From positions 1 through 64,000 of the forward strand of contig CAJJDP010000053.1 in assembly GCA_905182995.1 (NCBI GenBank): DNA of 64,000 bases, in the 5' to 3' direction. The notes beneath the pieces are model-generated. The model worked only from the letters and a program-made list of their open reading frames with translations, was not told where the DNA came from and ran no database searches. Of the stretch, positions 46,401-59,700 are shown in pieces. The translations under genes and the position numbers were made by a program. This DNA comes from Paramecium octaurelia (Eukaryota > Ciliophora > Oligohymenophorea > Peniculida > Parameciidae). How positions within the stretch are numbered: the stretch's first letter is position 1; every line of letters begins with the position of its first letter.

Positions 46401-49400
46401 CATTCATTTTTAACTCTTTAATCAAAGTTTTCAGCTAATTATTTTCTTCGATTGTTTGATTTTTATCTTATTCAATACGATTGTACTTTACTAAATTTTC
46501 TTCTTTTTATTTTTCTACATCTATTTTGTAATTTTCTAATTCAATCTACTTTTTAAAATATTTTTCTTTTTCTATTTCTAATTCTGCTTAAATTTAATTA
46601 TCTCTTTATTCAATTTATCTATTTTCGTTCTCTAATTTTGCACATTTCTATTCAANTTCATTTCTAACTTGTTAATCGTAGTTTTCAACTCGTTGTTTTC
46701 TTCGATTGTTTGATTTTTATCTTTTTCAACACGATTGTATTTTAATTACAAGTCTTCAATTTATTTGTGAGCTTCTGAATTGGAAGCAGTCAAGGAAAGT
46801 TAAAGTTATTTATATTATTCTTTAAGAGATTACAATTCAGTTTGGGTCTCCTGAGAGCTTTTCTCGCTCACTAAGAGCTTTTCCTTGAGAGAGTTGACTT
46901 AATGCTCTTATTCTTTCTTTGTCACTTCCAACTCGAGTATCAACTTTTAACTTTCTTTTTACTTCTCTTCTTCTAGTAAATGTATTTTTTGCTAATTCTC
47001 TTCATTCTAATTAATTAATTGTTCAATCTTCTTATTTAATTCTTCATTTTATTGATTCATTTGAGTCTCATTCATTTTTAACTCTTTAATCAAAGTTTTC
47101 AGCTAATTATTTTCTTCGATTGTTTGATTTTTATCTTATTCAATACGATTGTATTTTAATTACAAGTCTTCAATCAAGTTGTGAGCTTCTGAATTAGAAG
47201 CAGTCAAGGAAAGTTAAAGTTATTAATATTATTCTTTAAGAGATTACAATTCAGTTTGGGTCTCCTGAAAGCTTTTCTCGCTCACTAAGAGCTTTTCCTT
47301 GAGAGAATTGACTTAATGCTCTTATTCTTTCTTTGTCACTTCCAACTCGAGTATCAACTTTTAACTTTCTTTTTACTTCTCTTCTTCTAGTAAATTTATT
47401 TTTTGCTTATTCTCTTCATTCTAATTAATTAATTGTTCGATCTTCTTATTTAATTATTCATTATATTAATTCAATTGAGTCTCATTCATTTCTAACTTGT
47501 TAATCGTAGTTTTCAACTCGTTGTTTTCTTCGATTGTTTGATTTTTATCTTTTTCAACACGATTGTATTTTAATTACAAGTCTTCAATTTATTTGTGAGC
47601 TTCTGAATTGGAAGCAGTCAAGGAAAGTTAAAGTTATTTATATTATTCTTTAAGAGATTACAATTCAGTTTGGGTCTCCTGAGAGCTTTTCTCGCTCACT
47701 AAGAGCTTTTCCTTGAGAGAGTTGACTTAATGCTCTTATTCTTTCTTTGTCACTTCCAACTCGAGTATCAACTTTTAACTTTCTTTTTACTTCTCTTCTT
47801 CTAGTAAATGTATTTTTTGCTAATTCTCTTCATTCTAATTAATTAATTGTTCAATCTTCTTATTTAATTCTTCATTTTATTGATTCATTTGAGTCTCATT
47901 CATTTTTAACTCTTTAATCAAAGTTTTCAGCTAATTATTTTCTTCGATTGTTTGATTTTTATCTTATTCAATACGATTGTATTTTAATTACAAGTCTTCA
48001 ATCAAGTTGTGAGCTTCTGAATTAGAAGCAGTCAAGGAAAGTTAAAGTTATTAATATTATTCTTTAAGAGATTACAATTCAGTTTGGGTCTCCTGAAAGC
48101 TTTTCTCGCTCACTAAGAGCTTTTCCTTGAGAGAATTGACTTAATGCTCTTATTCTTTCTTTGTCACTTCCAACTCGAGTATCAACTTTTAACTTTCTTT
48201 TTACTTCTCTTCTTCTAGTAAATTTATTTTTTGCTTATTCTCTTCATTCTAATTAATTAATTGTTCGATCTTCTTATTTAATTATTCATTATATTAATTC
48301 AATTGAGTCTCATTCATTTCTAACTTGTTAATCGTAGTTTTCAACTCGTTGTTTTCTTCGATTGTTTGATTTTTATCTTTTTCAACACGATTGTATTTTA
48401 ATTACAAGTCTTCAATTTATTTGTGAGCTTCTGAATTGGAAGCAGTCAAGGAAAGTTAAAGTTATTTATATTATTCTTTAAGAGATTACAATTCAGTTTG
48501 GGTCTCCTGAGAGCTTTTCTCGCTCACTAAGAGCTTTTCCTTGAGAGAGTTGACTTAATGCTCTTATTCTTTCTTTGTCACTTCCAACTCGAGTATCAAC
48601 TTTTAACTTTCTTTTTACTTCTCTTCTTCTAGTAAATGTATTTTTTGCTAATTCTCTTCATTCTAATTAATTAATTGTTCAATCTTCTTATTTAATTCTT
48701 CATTTTATTGATTCATTTGAGTCTCATTCATTTTTAACTCTTTAATCAAAGTTTTCAGCTAATTATTTTCTTCGATTGTTTGATTTTTATCTTATTCAAT
48801 ACGATTGTACTTTACTAAATTTTCTTCTTTTTATTTTTCTACATCTATTTTGTAATTTTCTAATTCAATCTACTTTTTAAAATATTTTTCTTTTTCTATT
48901 TCTAATTCTGCTTAAATTTAATTATCTCTTTATTCAATTTATCTATTTTCGTTCTCTAATTTTGCACATTTCTATTCAATATCTGAATAATTTTTCATTA
49001 CAGCTTACAAGGTTTATTCCATTTTCGAATTAATTTCGTTAACACTATTAAATTCTGACTCTTATTATTCCTTTTATTTTAAAAGTAAGTCATATTAATT
49101 TTACAATTTATTATTTCTATCAGTTAAACTTTTAATATCATTATCACTCTTTATTTTAGCCATTTTATAATCTGTTGTTAGATGTTAAATCTCTATTAAG
49201 GCCTGATCTAATTTTAATTATTTATTTTCATTTCTGTCATTTAATCTATCTATTTCTTGTTTATATATTTTGGCTTAATCATCCATTAATTTACTCTATT
49301 GAATATTTTTTTCATTAAGATTTTTGATATCCTTAAACTATTAATCCACAGTTTCTTACAAATTATAAACTTTTTCATTCATAAGACTCAATTGTTCTTC

Positions 49401-52400
49401 ACTCTTAAGAACCTTTATTTTATACTAATCCAATAACTTTAACTATTCAATCATTTCAATTTTCTCTTTACTATTTTAATTTTCAAGCTCTCTATTTTTA
49501 AAATTCAACAAATCAATATTTTTTTTTTGTTCATCAATTTCTAGTTTAAATTTTTAATTCTCTTCTTAAATTTTTTTCAATTATAATTCATATTCATTTA
49601 CTTAAAGTAGTGTTTTTTATAAAATATCTGAAGTGTTCTACTCTGACATAAGAGCACTCTTTAAACTTTGATCTAGCTTTTCTTTCAGTTTTTTTTTAAA
49701 AATTTCAGTTTATTCAATAGGGATATCCTTTTTTTTAAAGACACTTGCATTACTTCTTGCTCTTGTAAAAATCAAATCAGCATCAGAGATATTTAGAATT
49801 TAATTGAGGTTTATTTAATAAAGTTACTAATCATATTGTTTTTACACTAAATTATTTTATATATTTACTTTATCTATGCACAGTTTCTGCAGATTCATGG
49901 TCCCTCAATAATGCATCCATTTTGTCTTCCTCTTTCAGATTTTCTGATAAAATCTATTTATAATAAGCGATTACATAAACGTAGTTCATAATATTCATTT
50001 CGATATTAGTTTAATTCCTTTAGTTATAATGCTTGTTATTAATTCTCATTTTATAAAAATTTAATCTTAATCATAAAATCTTCACTCTATTTCTTTAATT
50101 GATCTTATTCTAATAATTTTTCTTGCTTATAAGAATCTTCTAAAGCATTTTTCTCTAAAAGTATTATTCAAGTTTACCTTCTGTCAAATTTGTAACTTTC
50201 TTCTCCAACTAGTTTGATCTTAGATTCATCTTTTTTAAATTTGTTTCTAATTATCTAATTTTTGTGTCTTAATTTGAAATCATTTCTTTGTTTTAAATCA
50301 ATTCTTTTTCCATTTCTGCCTTTTATTTTTCTAATTCTTCAATTTTTATTTTTAAAGTATTCAGCTCTTTTTAAATGTTTTTTTTCTCGTTCTTTTCCTA
50401 TTTCAAAGTTTTTCCACTGTTTTATTAATTATCATCTTCAGATTCACTTTCAGACTCAGGAATATTATTGATTTATTTTTGGATTTATTCTAATTTTGGT
50501 TAATTCAAAAACCCACTTTATCGTCTTAATTTCTATATTGTTTCATGATTGTTATTATTGGTAGAATAAGTACTATTCTTTCGAGTTGACTTATGAGGAG
50601 AATTGTGAGTAAAGTTGTTATTTATGCCAATTTAAGTAGATGTAATAATTTCTGATTGTTATTTCTTGAATAATTCCTCATATTATTTAGACAATTTTTC
50701 TTTTTCTCTTTAATTATCTTAACTAAATAAATTGATTACTTTTTAATTGCAATTCTAAAATTTCAATTTTATCTTCATAATCCTTTTATTTCATCTCGTA
50801 TTATCTCAATAAATTAAATGAGGCTATGGCTTCGCTTTTAAATCTGCTGTTATTTTCTTCAAGCTGTTGTACTTTAGTTTAGAGACTCTATAATTACTCT
50901 TTTTGTTCTTGAGATTTAATTTCATGAGCCTATTAAATAAAATTGGAATAAATTACTTAATGATTTTGGCTTATTCTCCCTTCATTTTATTTCATTTAAA
51001 AAATTTCAGATTTCTTTTGTTGTAACTAATTTTCTAATTCTTATATCTAGTCAAGAAATTGCTAATTTTTTTCTTAATTTTCCTCATTCAAAGTCTAGGA
51101 TTTAAATATCAAATTACTTATAATTGTTCTATTTAATATTGATTTTATTATATTTCTTATTTCAAAACCAAAAGACTATGTTCACCTTAAATTTTCAGAT
51201 CTTCATAATCAGCCNCAAATCAGCATCAGAGATATTTAGAATTTAATTGAGGTTTATTTAATAGAGTTACTAATCATATTGTTTTTACACTAAATTATTT
51301 TATATATTTACTTTATCTATGCGCAGTTTCTGCAGATTCATGGTCCCTCAATAATGCATCCATTTTGTCTTCCTCTTTCAGATTTTCTGATAAAATCTAT
51401 TTATAATAAGCGATTACATAAACGTAGTTCATAATATTCATTTCGATATTAGTTTAATTCCTTTAGTTATAATGCTTGTTATTAATTCTCATTTTATAAA
51501 AATTTAATCTTAATCATAAAATCTTCACTCTATTTCTTTAATTGATCTTATTCTAATAATTTTTCTTGCTTATAAGAATCTTCTAAAGCATTTTTCTCTA
51601 AAAGTATTATTCAAGTTTACCTTCTGTCAAATTTGTAACTTTCTTCTCCAACTAGTTTGATCTTAGATTCATCTTTTTTAAATTTGTTTCTAATTATCTA
51701 ATTTTTGTGTCTTAATTTGAAATCATTTCTTTGTTTTAAATCAATTCTTTTTCCATTTCTGCCTTTTATTTTTCTAATTCTTCAATTTTTATTTTTAAAG
51801 TATTCAGCTCTTTTTAAATGTTTTTTTTCTCGTTCTTTTCCTATTTCAAAGTTTTTCCACTGTTTTATTAATTATCATCTTCAGATTCACTTTCAGACTC
51901 AGGAATATTATTGATTTATTTTTGGATTTATTCTAATTTTGGTTAATTCAAAAACCCACTTTATCGTCTTAATTTCTATATTGTTTCATGATTGTTATTA
52001 TTGGTAGAATAAGTACTATTCTTTCGAGTTGACTTATGAGGAGAATTGTGAGTAAAGTTGTTATTTATGCCAATTTAAGTAGATGTAATAATTTCTGATT
52101 GTTATTTCTTGAATAATTCCTCATATTATTTAGACAATTTTTCTTTTTCTCTTTAATTATCTTAACTAAATAAATTGATTACTTTTTAATTGCAATTCTA
52201 AAATTTCAATTTTATCTTCATAATCCTTTTATTTCATCTCGTATTATCTCAATAAATTAAATGAGGCTATGGCTTCGCTTTTAAATCTGCTGTTATTTTC
52301 TTCAAGCTGTTGTACTTTAGTTTAGAGACTCTATAATTACTCTTTTTGTTCTTGAGATTTAATTTCATGAGCCTATTAAATAAAATTGGAATAAATTACT

Positions 52401-52920
52401 TAATGATTTTGGCTTATTCTCCCTTCATTTTATTTCATTTAAAAAATTTCAGATTTCTTTTGTTGTAACTAATTTTCTAATTCTTATATCTAGTCAAGAA
52501 ATTGCTAATTTTTTTCTTAATTTTCCTCATTCAAAGTCTAGGATTTAAATATCAAATTACTTATAATTGTTCTATTTAATATTGATTTTATTATATTTCT
52601 TATTTCAAAACCAAAAGACTATGTTCACCTTAAATTTTCAGATCTTCATAATCAGCAAGAATTTTTTGCTATTTATTAAAAATATAATCTAAATTTGTCA
52701 TATCCAAATACTTAGTAAATCAAACATTGTCTTCATCATCTCTTCTTTATCTCTAATAGATTTTATTAACTATTCATCCACTAAATGATACGTGTAATTA
52801 AATACATTTTATTCCCAAAAGTTGAGAATCATTTTAATAATTATCAAAGAAAGATTTTGAACAGTCTTCACTTAACTTTGCAATAAAGTAATTGATATCA
52901 TCATTGCTAAAATCTTCCAT
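43440..52920 (-). CDS. Giant coiled-coil protein with 138-residue tandem repeats (assembly-uncertain)
   Basis: The ATG at 52920 (MEDFSNDDINYF) begins a ~90-residue globular part, then almost continuous Glu/Lys/Gln/Leu/Asn heptads down to a TGA at 43440. Several 22-30 nt introns lie near the 5' end (for example in NYIFNKQQK) and at least one or two near the 3' end. An acidic linker ESESESEDDN occurs about 450 residues in. The middle holds the 138-residue tandem repeat. The protein would exceed 2500 residues. Single N at 46656 and 51215 break it, with repeated sequence on both sides, so frame and length across them are not proved. It could be a cortical, basal body or golgin-like scaffold; no family is recognised. 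Confidence 0.6.
45685..48836 (-). repeat. 414-bp tandem coding repeat in an 828-bp higher-order array
   Basis: The landmark gtgagcttctgaatt occurs at 45685, 46099, 46767, 47181, 47595, 48009 and 48423: spacing is exactly 414 bp (138 codons) except across the N at 46656. Units alternate between two types (GAATTAGAAG and GAATTGGAAG), so the true unit is 828 bp, and like types appear nearly identical (47181-48008 against 48009-48836). Each unit encodes a coiled-coil segment with motifs such as TIEENNELKTTINKLE and LVSEKSFQETQTELQSL. The number of copies is uncertain because of the gap. Confidence 0.9.
46656..46656. other. Assembly join (single N) in the repeat array
   Basis: A lone N. The ~170 bp to its left (46486-46655) repeat the unique flank at 48814-48979, and the sequence to its right re-enters the repeat. 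This fits two overlapping contigs placed end to end. Confidence 0.75.
49775..51214 (-). repeat. Direct duplicate of the coiled-coil gene 5' part (copy 1)
   Basis: About 1.44 kb that recurs almost identically at 51216-52650, directly after the N at 51215, and again at 57835-58967 and 59095-60520. A few single-base differences are seen (for example near 49829 and 49874). Either an unmerged contig overlap or a real recent tandem duplication. Confidence 0.75.
51215..51215. other. Assembly join (single N) between near-identical copies
   Basis: A lone N between two near-identical ~1.4 kb segments of the same gene. Its left edge ends AGCC, like the paralogue at about 60513, not AGCA as in the right-hand copy, so the left contig may belong partly to another copy. 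Confidence 0.7.
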
Positions 52921-55900
52921 AAAATTAAAGAATTTTATTAATGAATGAATAAAGTAAATAACATAAAAACATTTAATAAGAAAAGATTTTCAAGATATTA
53001 GGAATTAAATCACAATACCTTTAATTTACTAAATTTCACATTTTGAAATATGAGATTTTTCAAATCATTGAGTCATAATATTGAAAGGAAGTGTAAATTA
53101 ATCAAAAAGTTTCTTTGTTATTAAAAGATTTTAGTTTCATGAATTATATTTAGAAATAATACATTTGACTCGCAAAAATTTCATTAATGACACTGCTTAC
53201 TTCCTCCATAATCGATACTCTCCAATGTTATTATAATTTATTTATAAAAATAATTTTTTTTTTATATTTATGACAACAAAAGGAAGTTACTATAATTTCA
53301 GCGAGTCCTTTCAGAAGAAAATAATAAATACATGTTCCTAAAGAGAGTCAATAAAGTCAGATTTTCTTTGGATTAAATTGTGAAAATTTCATTTGAGATT
53401 AAGACTCTCGAGATTAGATAATTATACTGATTATACTAATAAATGTGCAGTTTGTATCACGATTTTTGAATGGAAGTCAACAATGTTTTAACACAAAATC
53501 ATACCTTAAGCTTCCAGTATTTAAAGATATTTAATAGGCGAAGAATTAATACAGTTTTTTATTATAATCATGTACTTCTATATAGGATATGAAGAACTAT
53601 CAATTAATTTCATATATTGATAAAGTAAAGCTTATTTTAATATCCTAATAATTTCATTTATTTCATTTTATTGTTTAATTGCTTGAAAACAACAATGTAT
53701 AGTGATATTTTGCCTGTTAATCAGCAAATGTTAAATCAAGATAAAATGATTAATATTGTATAATTTGGCAGAATTAACGAGTTATCATTTGATTGACATA
53801 AAGATAATATAAATGTTACAGTAAAAAAAAATCATAATTTTTATTTCTTCTTTATGAGGGGCTAATTATAGTATTACAGTTATTATTGACGAGTAAAGCA
53901 AAGTTACTTTTTAAAAGACTTTTTTTTATTGATTTCTTAGAAAATTTTGATAATAATAAGTTTATAATAGATTTCTTGGTAATTATATGAAATTTGTGTT
54001 ATACAAATTTTCTCCTAGCTTGAACAGTGAATAACTTTTTGATGAAGTTAAATATATTCAAAATAAATTGTTAATAATGTTATATAAAACTTAAAGTCAC
54101 AAATAAAAAGTCAATTAAATTAGGCACTTTTATATGATTTAATACATTTATTTAATATGAAATATTTTTTCTGATCACCTAACCCATCACAAAATACTTT
54201 TTGAGGCTCGTTTGAAGTCAATCTTTAGGGCCATCCTTTGTCAAATTTAACTATTCACTTATTAATCATTCATAAAGCTAGTCAGATATTCAAAAATTCC
54301 ATAAAGTAAAACCATCCTTCATACAAATCCAAAATGAATTTTTGTTTACATATTAAAATTAATTGGAAATTTATGTAATATAATTGCTGTATAACCCTTT
54401 AATATTTTATTAAATTTATAAATTTTTCTATTTTTTATATTGATGTATTTTTAAAGTTTATGAATTCTCGATTAGCAGCATTAATATTTGAAAAACTCAT
54501 TGAAGTTGTTAAGAAGGCACTTGGTAATATTATTAAAATTGTTAAGTAAGTGAATTTGCTTTTGTTTAATAATACTCTGATTTTTTTCTCATGATGATAA
54601 AAATTTATGAATTCATTTAAATTTAAAAGAGGGGTCTCGGCCAACATTCACTTTGAGTTGCAAAAATTCAATTGTATATTGCTATAGCATTTTTCTTATA
54701 AATTATTTAATTTATATTTTTTTTGTACTTTTACATATATTGCTTATATTGCATTATCTGATTTATAAGCATGTAACTCAAATTTATCGCAGCAAATTTT
54801 TTCAAGATTTTTACTAAATTAAACGAGGAATGTCATATTTTTGTTTTCATTCTTATTTTAACAATGTTTTGAAATATTCCCCAATTAGCCCATAACTTTT
54901 CAATATAGCCAGAAATAATGCTTGGGTAATTGAACATAAAGGCCCATCATTTTTGAAGAAAAATTTGGTATTAAAATTATAGGTTGGCTAAGGAATTTCA
55001 ATTCTAAGGGCTAAATATCTCTAAAAGTGAGTATCCAGATTCATTGAGCAATAATAAAAGCAAATTTATTAAATATTTTTTGTAAATTTTCATATAAACG
55101 CAATGTCATTCATTTTTTAGTGATTTAAACAACTTGGGTTTATAATAATCGCTTACTTAGTTGCGTTGATTTTAAATTTCAAACTCAAATCTCTTTAGAA
55201 AGAAGATTTGAATTTGCAAATAATTTCCACTCTTCTAATTTTAAATTAAAAAATAGTCCACATTGATGAATATAACTTTGGGAGAAACTTAAAAGCCGGC
55301 CTATGCTGGCAAAAAAAGAATATTTATTCATTGCTGTAAATGTAATCGAAATCCTCAAAAAGTATATGTGTAATTGGTGCCATCTGTTGTGATGAATTTA
55401 TTGCTTATAAATGTGTTATCAGAAATGTAAATATATAGGTATTTGGAAAATTTTAAATGAACTTTTAAAGCTGCTTTAGCAAAATAATTAAGAAAATAAT
55501 TTTTGCTAGGTGCAGGATAATGCCTCCATCCACCAAACACAATAAATTCAGCTTCAAATATCTTTTATTAATTATTTATCTCCCCCCCCCATGTAGCCCT
55601 TAGCTTAGCTGCATCGAAATGCTGTGGAGAAATGCTAAGCGATAGCTGTCTAAAATGCATATTGCAACTATTGCCTAGAATTTTATCATACATATGTTGC
55701 ACTTAACTCTATTAAAACAACTCAAGTTCAAAACATCTACACTTCAAACGTAAAATTAGTTTGCTTATTAATAACATAATTCTGATGCTATTATAATCAA
55801 CTTAAATTTATTATAAAGTTTTAATAATAAATGAACAAAAAGTCATCGATTCTTTCGAATAGCTATGTTGTAGCAACTACAGATTTTAAGTCTGAGATTC

Positions 55901-56718
55901 TTTAATACTTTCAAGCAAATTGAATGATTGTGGTGCAGTTCGATAGCCAAATAATCCTTACAGAATTGCAATGATATTTGTGAAGGCTTTAAAATTTCAG
56001 GAACTATCTTGGATGAACTATTTAAATAAATTTATATCAGTATGAATATGCTGCACCTGTTGATTATCTTTATCGAAAAAAAGTGGTAACTTTGGAAGGT
56101 TTTCATTGAGGGCAAAAACTTATATTTTTGACAAACTATATAACCCAATATGTTAAATCCAAAACAACGCTTTAAGAATTATTCTGGTTTGGCATATAAT
56201 TCAGCTAATTCAATTCAAATTGCATCTAGTGTGATTGCATTCTAGAGTAGCAGTTTGAAATACTTGCAATTTAACAACAATAAAATAAATTTAATATATT
56301 AAATCTAATATTAAATAAAATGAGTGATATATAGATTGATTAATTTAAACTAGAAATAGTTGGGAGAATATCGACCTGAAAAGCATTTTCAAAACCCTCC
56401 CCCCGTCAGAAATTGAAATCCATCTTAAATATTAAAATAATAAATAAATCCAAAATAATTTCTGTTTTACAAATTTATACATAGAAATTATGCTCTAAGA
56501 CATTTAGGCTATTTGAAGCCAAAAAAGTGTGTAAGATACATATTAAATGAAAAATAAGATAAATCATACAAGTATTTAAACCTGGAAAAATAAAGTTAGA
56601 AAAAGAAAATTAAGTAATTAAATATATCAATAAATCTGTCATTAGTTTTGTAACAATAAGATTTATTGCAATTTTTTTTTAAATTAAAGCAATTTTTAAT
56701 TGAATAATTCAAACAAAT
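52921..56718. other. 3.8-kb AT-rich region without a supported gene
   Basis: Very AT-rich. The first ~100 bp resemble the upstream flank of the paralogue at 60782 onward, so they are part of the same duplication. Minus-strand open frames at about 54290-54647 (one hydrophobic segment) and 55350-55600 look weakly protein-like but have no family, start context or splice support. A compact hairpin at 55603-55640 and two C runs (55582-55590 and about 56396-56404) stand out in the composition. Confidence 0.45.
55603..55640. other. Nested hairpin in non-coding DNA
   Basis: A 7-bp outer stem (gcttagc / gctaagc) encloses an inner 4-bp stem with a CGAA tetraloop (gcat-cgaa-atgc) and an 11-nt internal segment. 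It follows a nine-C run at 55582-55590 and is notably GC-richer than its surroundings. It may be a structured RNA or a chance palindrome. Confidence 0.3.
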
Positions 56719-59700
56719 TCAGTATTTTTCTTCTAGTGAATGTATTTTATACTTCTCTTCTTCTTGTAAATTTATTTTTTACTAATTCTCTTCATTCTAA
56801 TTAATTAATTGCGCGATCTTCTTATTAAATTATTCATTTTATTAATTCAATTGAGTCTCATTCATTTCTAACTTGTCAATCGTAGTTTTCAACTCGTTGT
56901 TTTCTTCGATTGTTTGATTTTTATCTTATTCAATACGATTGTACTTTACTAAATTTTCTTCTTTTTATTTTTCTACATCTATTTTGTAACTTTCTAATTC
57001 AATCTACTTTTTAAAATATTTTTCTTTTTCTATTTCTAATTCTGCTTAAATTTAATTATCTCTTTATTCAATTTATCTATTTTCGTTCTCTAAATTTGCA
57101 CATTTCTATTCAAAATCTGAATAATTTTCAATTACAGCTTACAAGGTTTATTCCATTTTAGAATTAATATCGTTAATACTATTAAATTCTGACTCTTATT
57201 GTTCCTTATATTTTAAAAGTAAGTCATATTAATTTTACAATTTAGTATTTCTATCAGTTAAGCTTTTAATATCATTATCACTCTTTATTTTAGCTATTTT
57301 ATAATCTGTTGTTAGATGTTAAATCTCTATTAAGGCCTGATCTAATTTTAATTACTGATTTTCATTTCTGTCATTTAATCTATCTATTTCTTGTTTATAC
57401 ATTTTGGCTTAGTCATCCATTAATTTACTCTATTTAATATTTTTTTCATTGAGATATTTGATATACTTTAACTATTAATCCAAAGTGTTATACAAACTAT
57501 TTATTTTTTGATTCATTTCAATTTTCTCTTTACTATTTTAATTTTCAAGCTCTCTATTTTTAAAATTCAACAAATCAATGTTTTTTTTTTGTTCATCAAT
57601 TTCTAGTTTAAATTTTTAATTCTCTTCTTAAATTTTTTTCAATTATAATTCATATTCATTTAATTAAAGTAGTGTCTTTTATAAAATATCTGAAGTGTTC
57701 TACTCTGACATAAGAGCACTCTTTAAACTTTGATCTAGCTTTTCTTTCAGTTTTTTTTTAAAAATATCAGTTTATTCAATAGGGATATCCTTTTTTTTAA
57801 AGACACTTGCATTACTTCTTGCTCTTGTAAAAATCAAATCAGCATCAGAGATATTTAGAATTTAATTGAGGTTTATTTAATAGAGTTACTAATCATATTG
57901 TTTTTACACTAAATTATTTTATATATTTACTTTATCTATGCGCAGTTTCTGCAGATTCATGGTCCCTCAGGAATGCATCCATTTTGTCTTCCTCTTTCAG
58001 ATTTTCTGATAAAATCTATTTATAATAAGCGATTACATAAACGTAGTTCATAATATTCATTTCGATATTAGTTTAATTCCTTTAGTTATAATGCTTGTTA
58101 TTAATTCTCATTTTATAAAAATTTAATCTTAATCATAAAATCTTCACTCTATTTCTTTAATTGATCTTATTCTAATAATTTTTCTTGCTTATAAGAATCT
58201 TCTAAAGCATTTTTCTCTAAAAGTATTATTCAAGTTTACCTTCTGTCAAATTTGTAACTTTCTTCTCCAACTAGTTTGATCTTAGATTCATCTTTTTTAA
58301 ATTTGTTTCTAATTATCTAATTTTTGTGTCTTAATTTGAAATCATTTCTTTGTTTTAAATCAATTCTTTTTCCATTTCTGCCTTTTATTTTTCTAATTCT
58401 TCAATTTTTATTTTTAAAGTATTCAGCTCTTTTTAAATGTTTTTTTTTTCGTTCTTTTCCTATTTCAAAGTTTTTCCACTGTTTTATTAATTATCATCTT
58501 CAGATTCACTTTCAGACTCAGGAAAATTATTGATTTTTTTTTGGATTTATTCTAATTTTGGTTAATTCAAAAACCCACTTTATCGTCTTAATTTCTATAT
58601 TGTTTCATGATTGTTATTATTGGTAGAATAAGTACTATTCTTTCGAGTTGACTTATGAGGAGAATTGTGAGTAAAGTTGTTATTTATGCCAATTTAAGTA
58701 GATGTAATAATTTCTGATTGTTATTTCTTGAATAATTCCTCATATTATTTAGACAATTTTTCTTTTTCTCTTTAATTATCTTAACTAAATAAATTGATTA
58801 CTTTTTAATTGCAATTCTAAAATTTCAATTTTATCTTCATAATCCTTTTATTTCATCTCGTATTATCTCAATAAATTAAATGAGGCTATGGCTTCGCTTT
58901 TAAATCTGCTGTTATTTTCTTCAAGCTGTTGTACTTTAGTTTAGAGACTCTATAATTACTCTTTTTGNGAGCACTCTTTAAACTTTGATCTAGCTTTTCT
59001 TTCAGTTTTTTTTTAAAAATATCAGTTTATTCAATAGGGATATCCTTTTTTTTAAAGACACTTGCATTACTTCTTGCTCTTGTAAAAATCAAATCAGCAT
59101 CAGAGATATTTAGAATTTAATTGAGGTTTATTTAATAGAGTTACTAATCATATTGTTTTTACACTAAATTATTTTATATATTTACTTTATCTATGCGCAG
59201 TTTCTGCAGATTCATGGTCCCTCAATAATGCATCCATTTTGTCTTCCTCTTTCAGATTTTCTGATAAAATCTATTTATAATAAGCGATTACATAAACGTA
59301 GTTCATAATATTCATTTCGATATTAGTTTAATTCCTTTAGTTATAATGCTTGTTATTAATTCTCATTTTATAAAAATTTAATCTTAATCATAAAATCTTC
59401 ACTCTATTTCTTTAATTGATCTTATTCTAATAATTTTTCTTGCTTATAAGAATCTTCTAAAGCATTTTTCTCTAAAAGTATTATTCAAGTTTACCTTCTG
59501 TCAAATTTGTAACTTTCTTCTCCAACTAGTTTGATCTTAGATTCATCTTTTTTAAATTTGTTTCTAATTATCTAATTTTTGTGTCTTAATTTGAAATCAT
59601 TTCTTTGTTTTAAATCAATTCTTTTTCCATTTCTGCCTTTTATTTTTCTAATTCTTCAATTTTTATTTTTAAAGTATTCAGCTCTTTTTAAATGTTTTTT

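Noticed and set aside
54290-55600. Minus-strand open frames of 60-120 codons
   Set aside because: With TGA as the only stop and very AT-rich DNA such frames are expected by chance; no homology, start or intron pattern was found.
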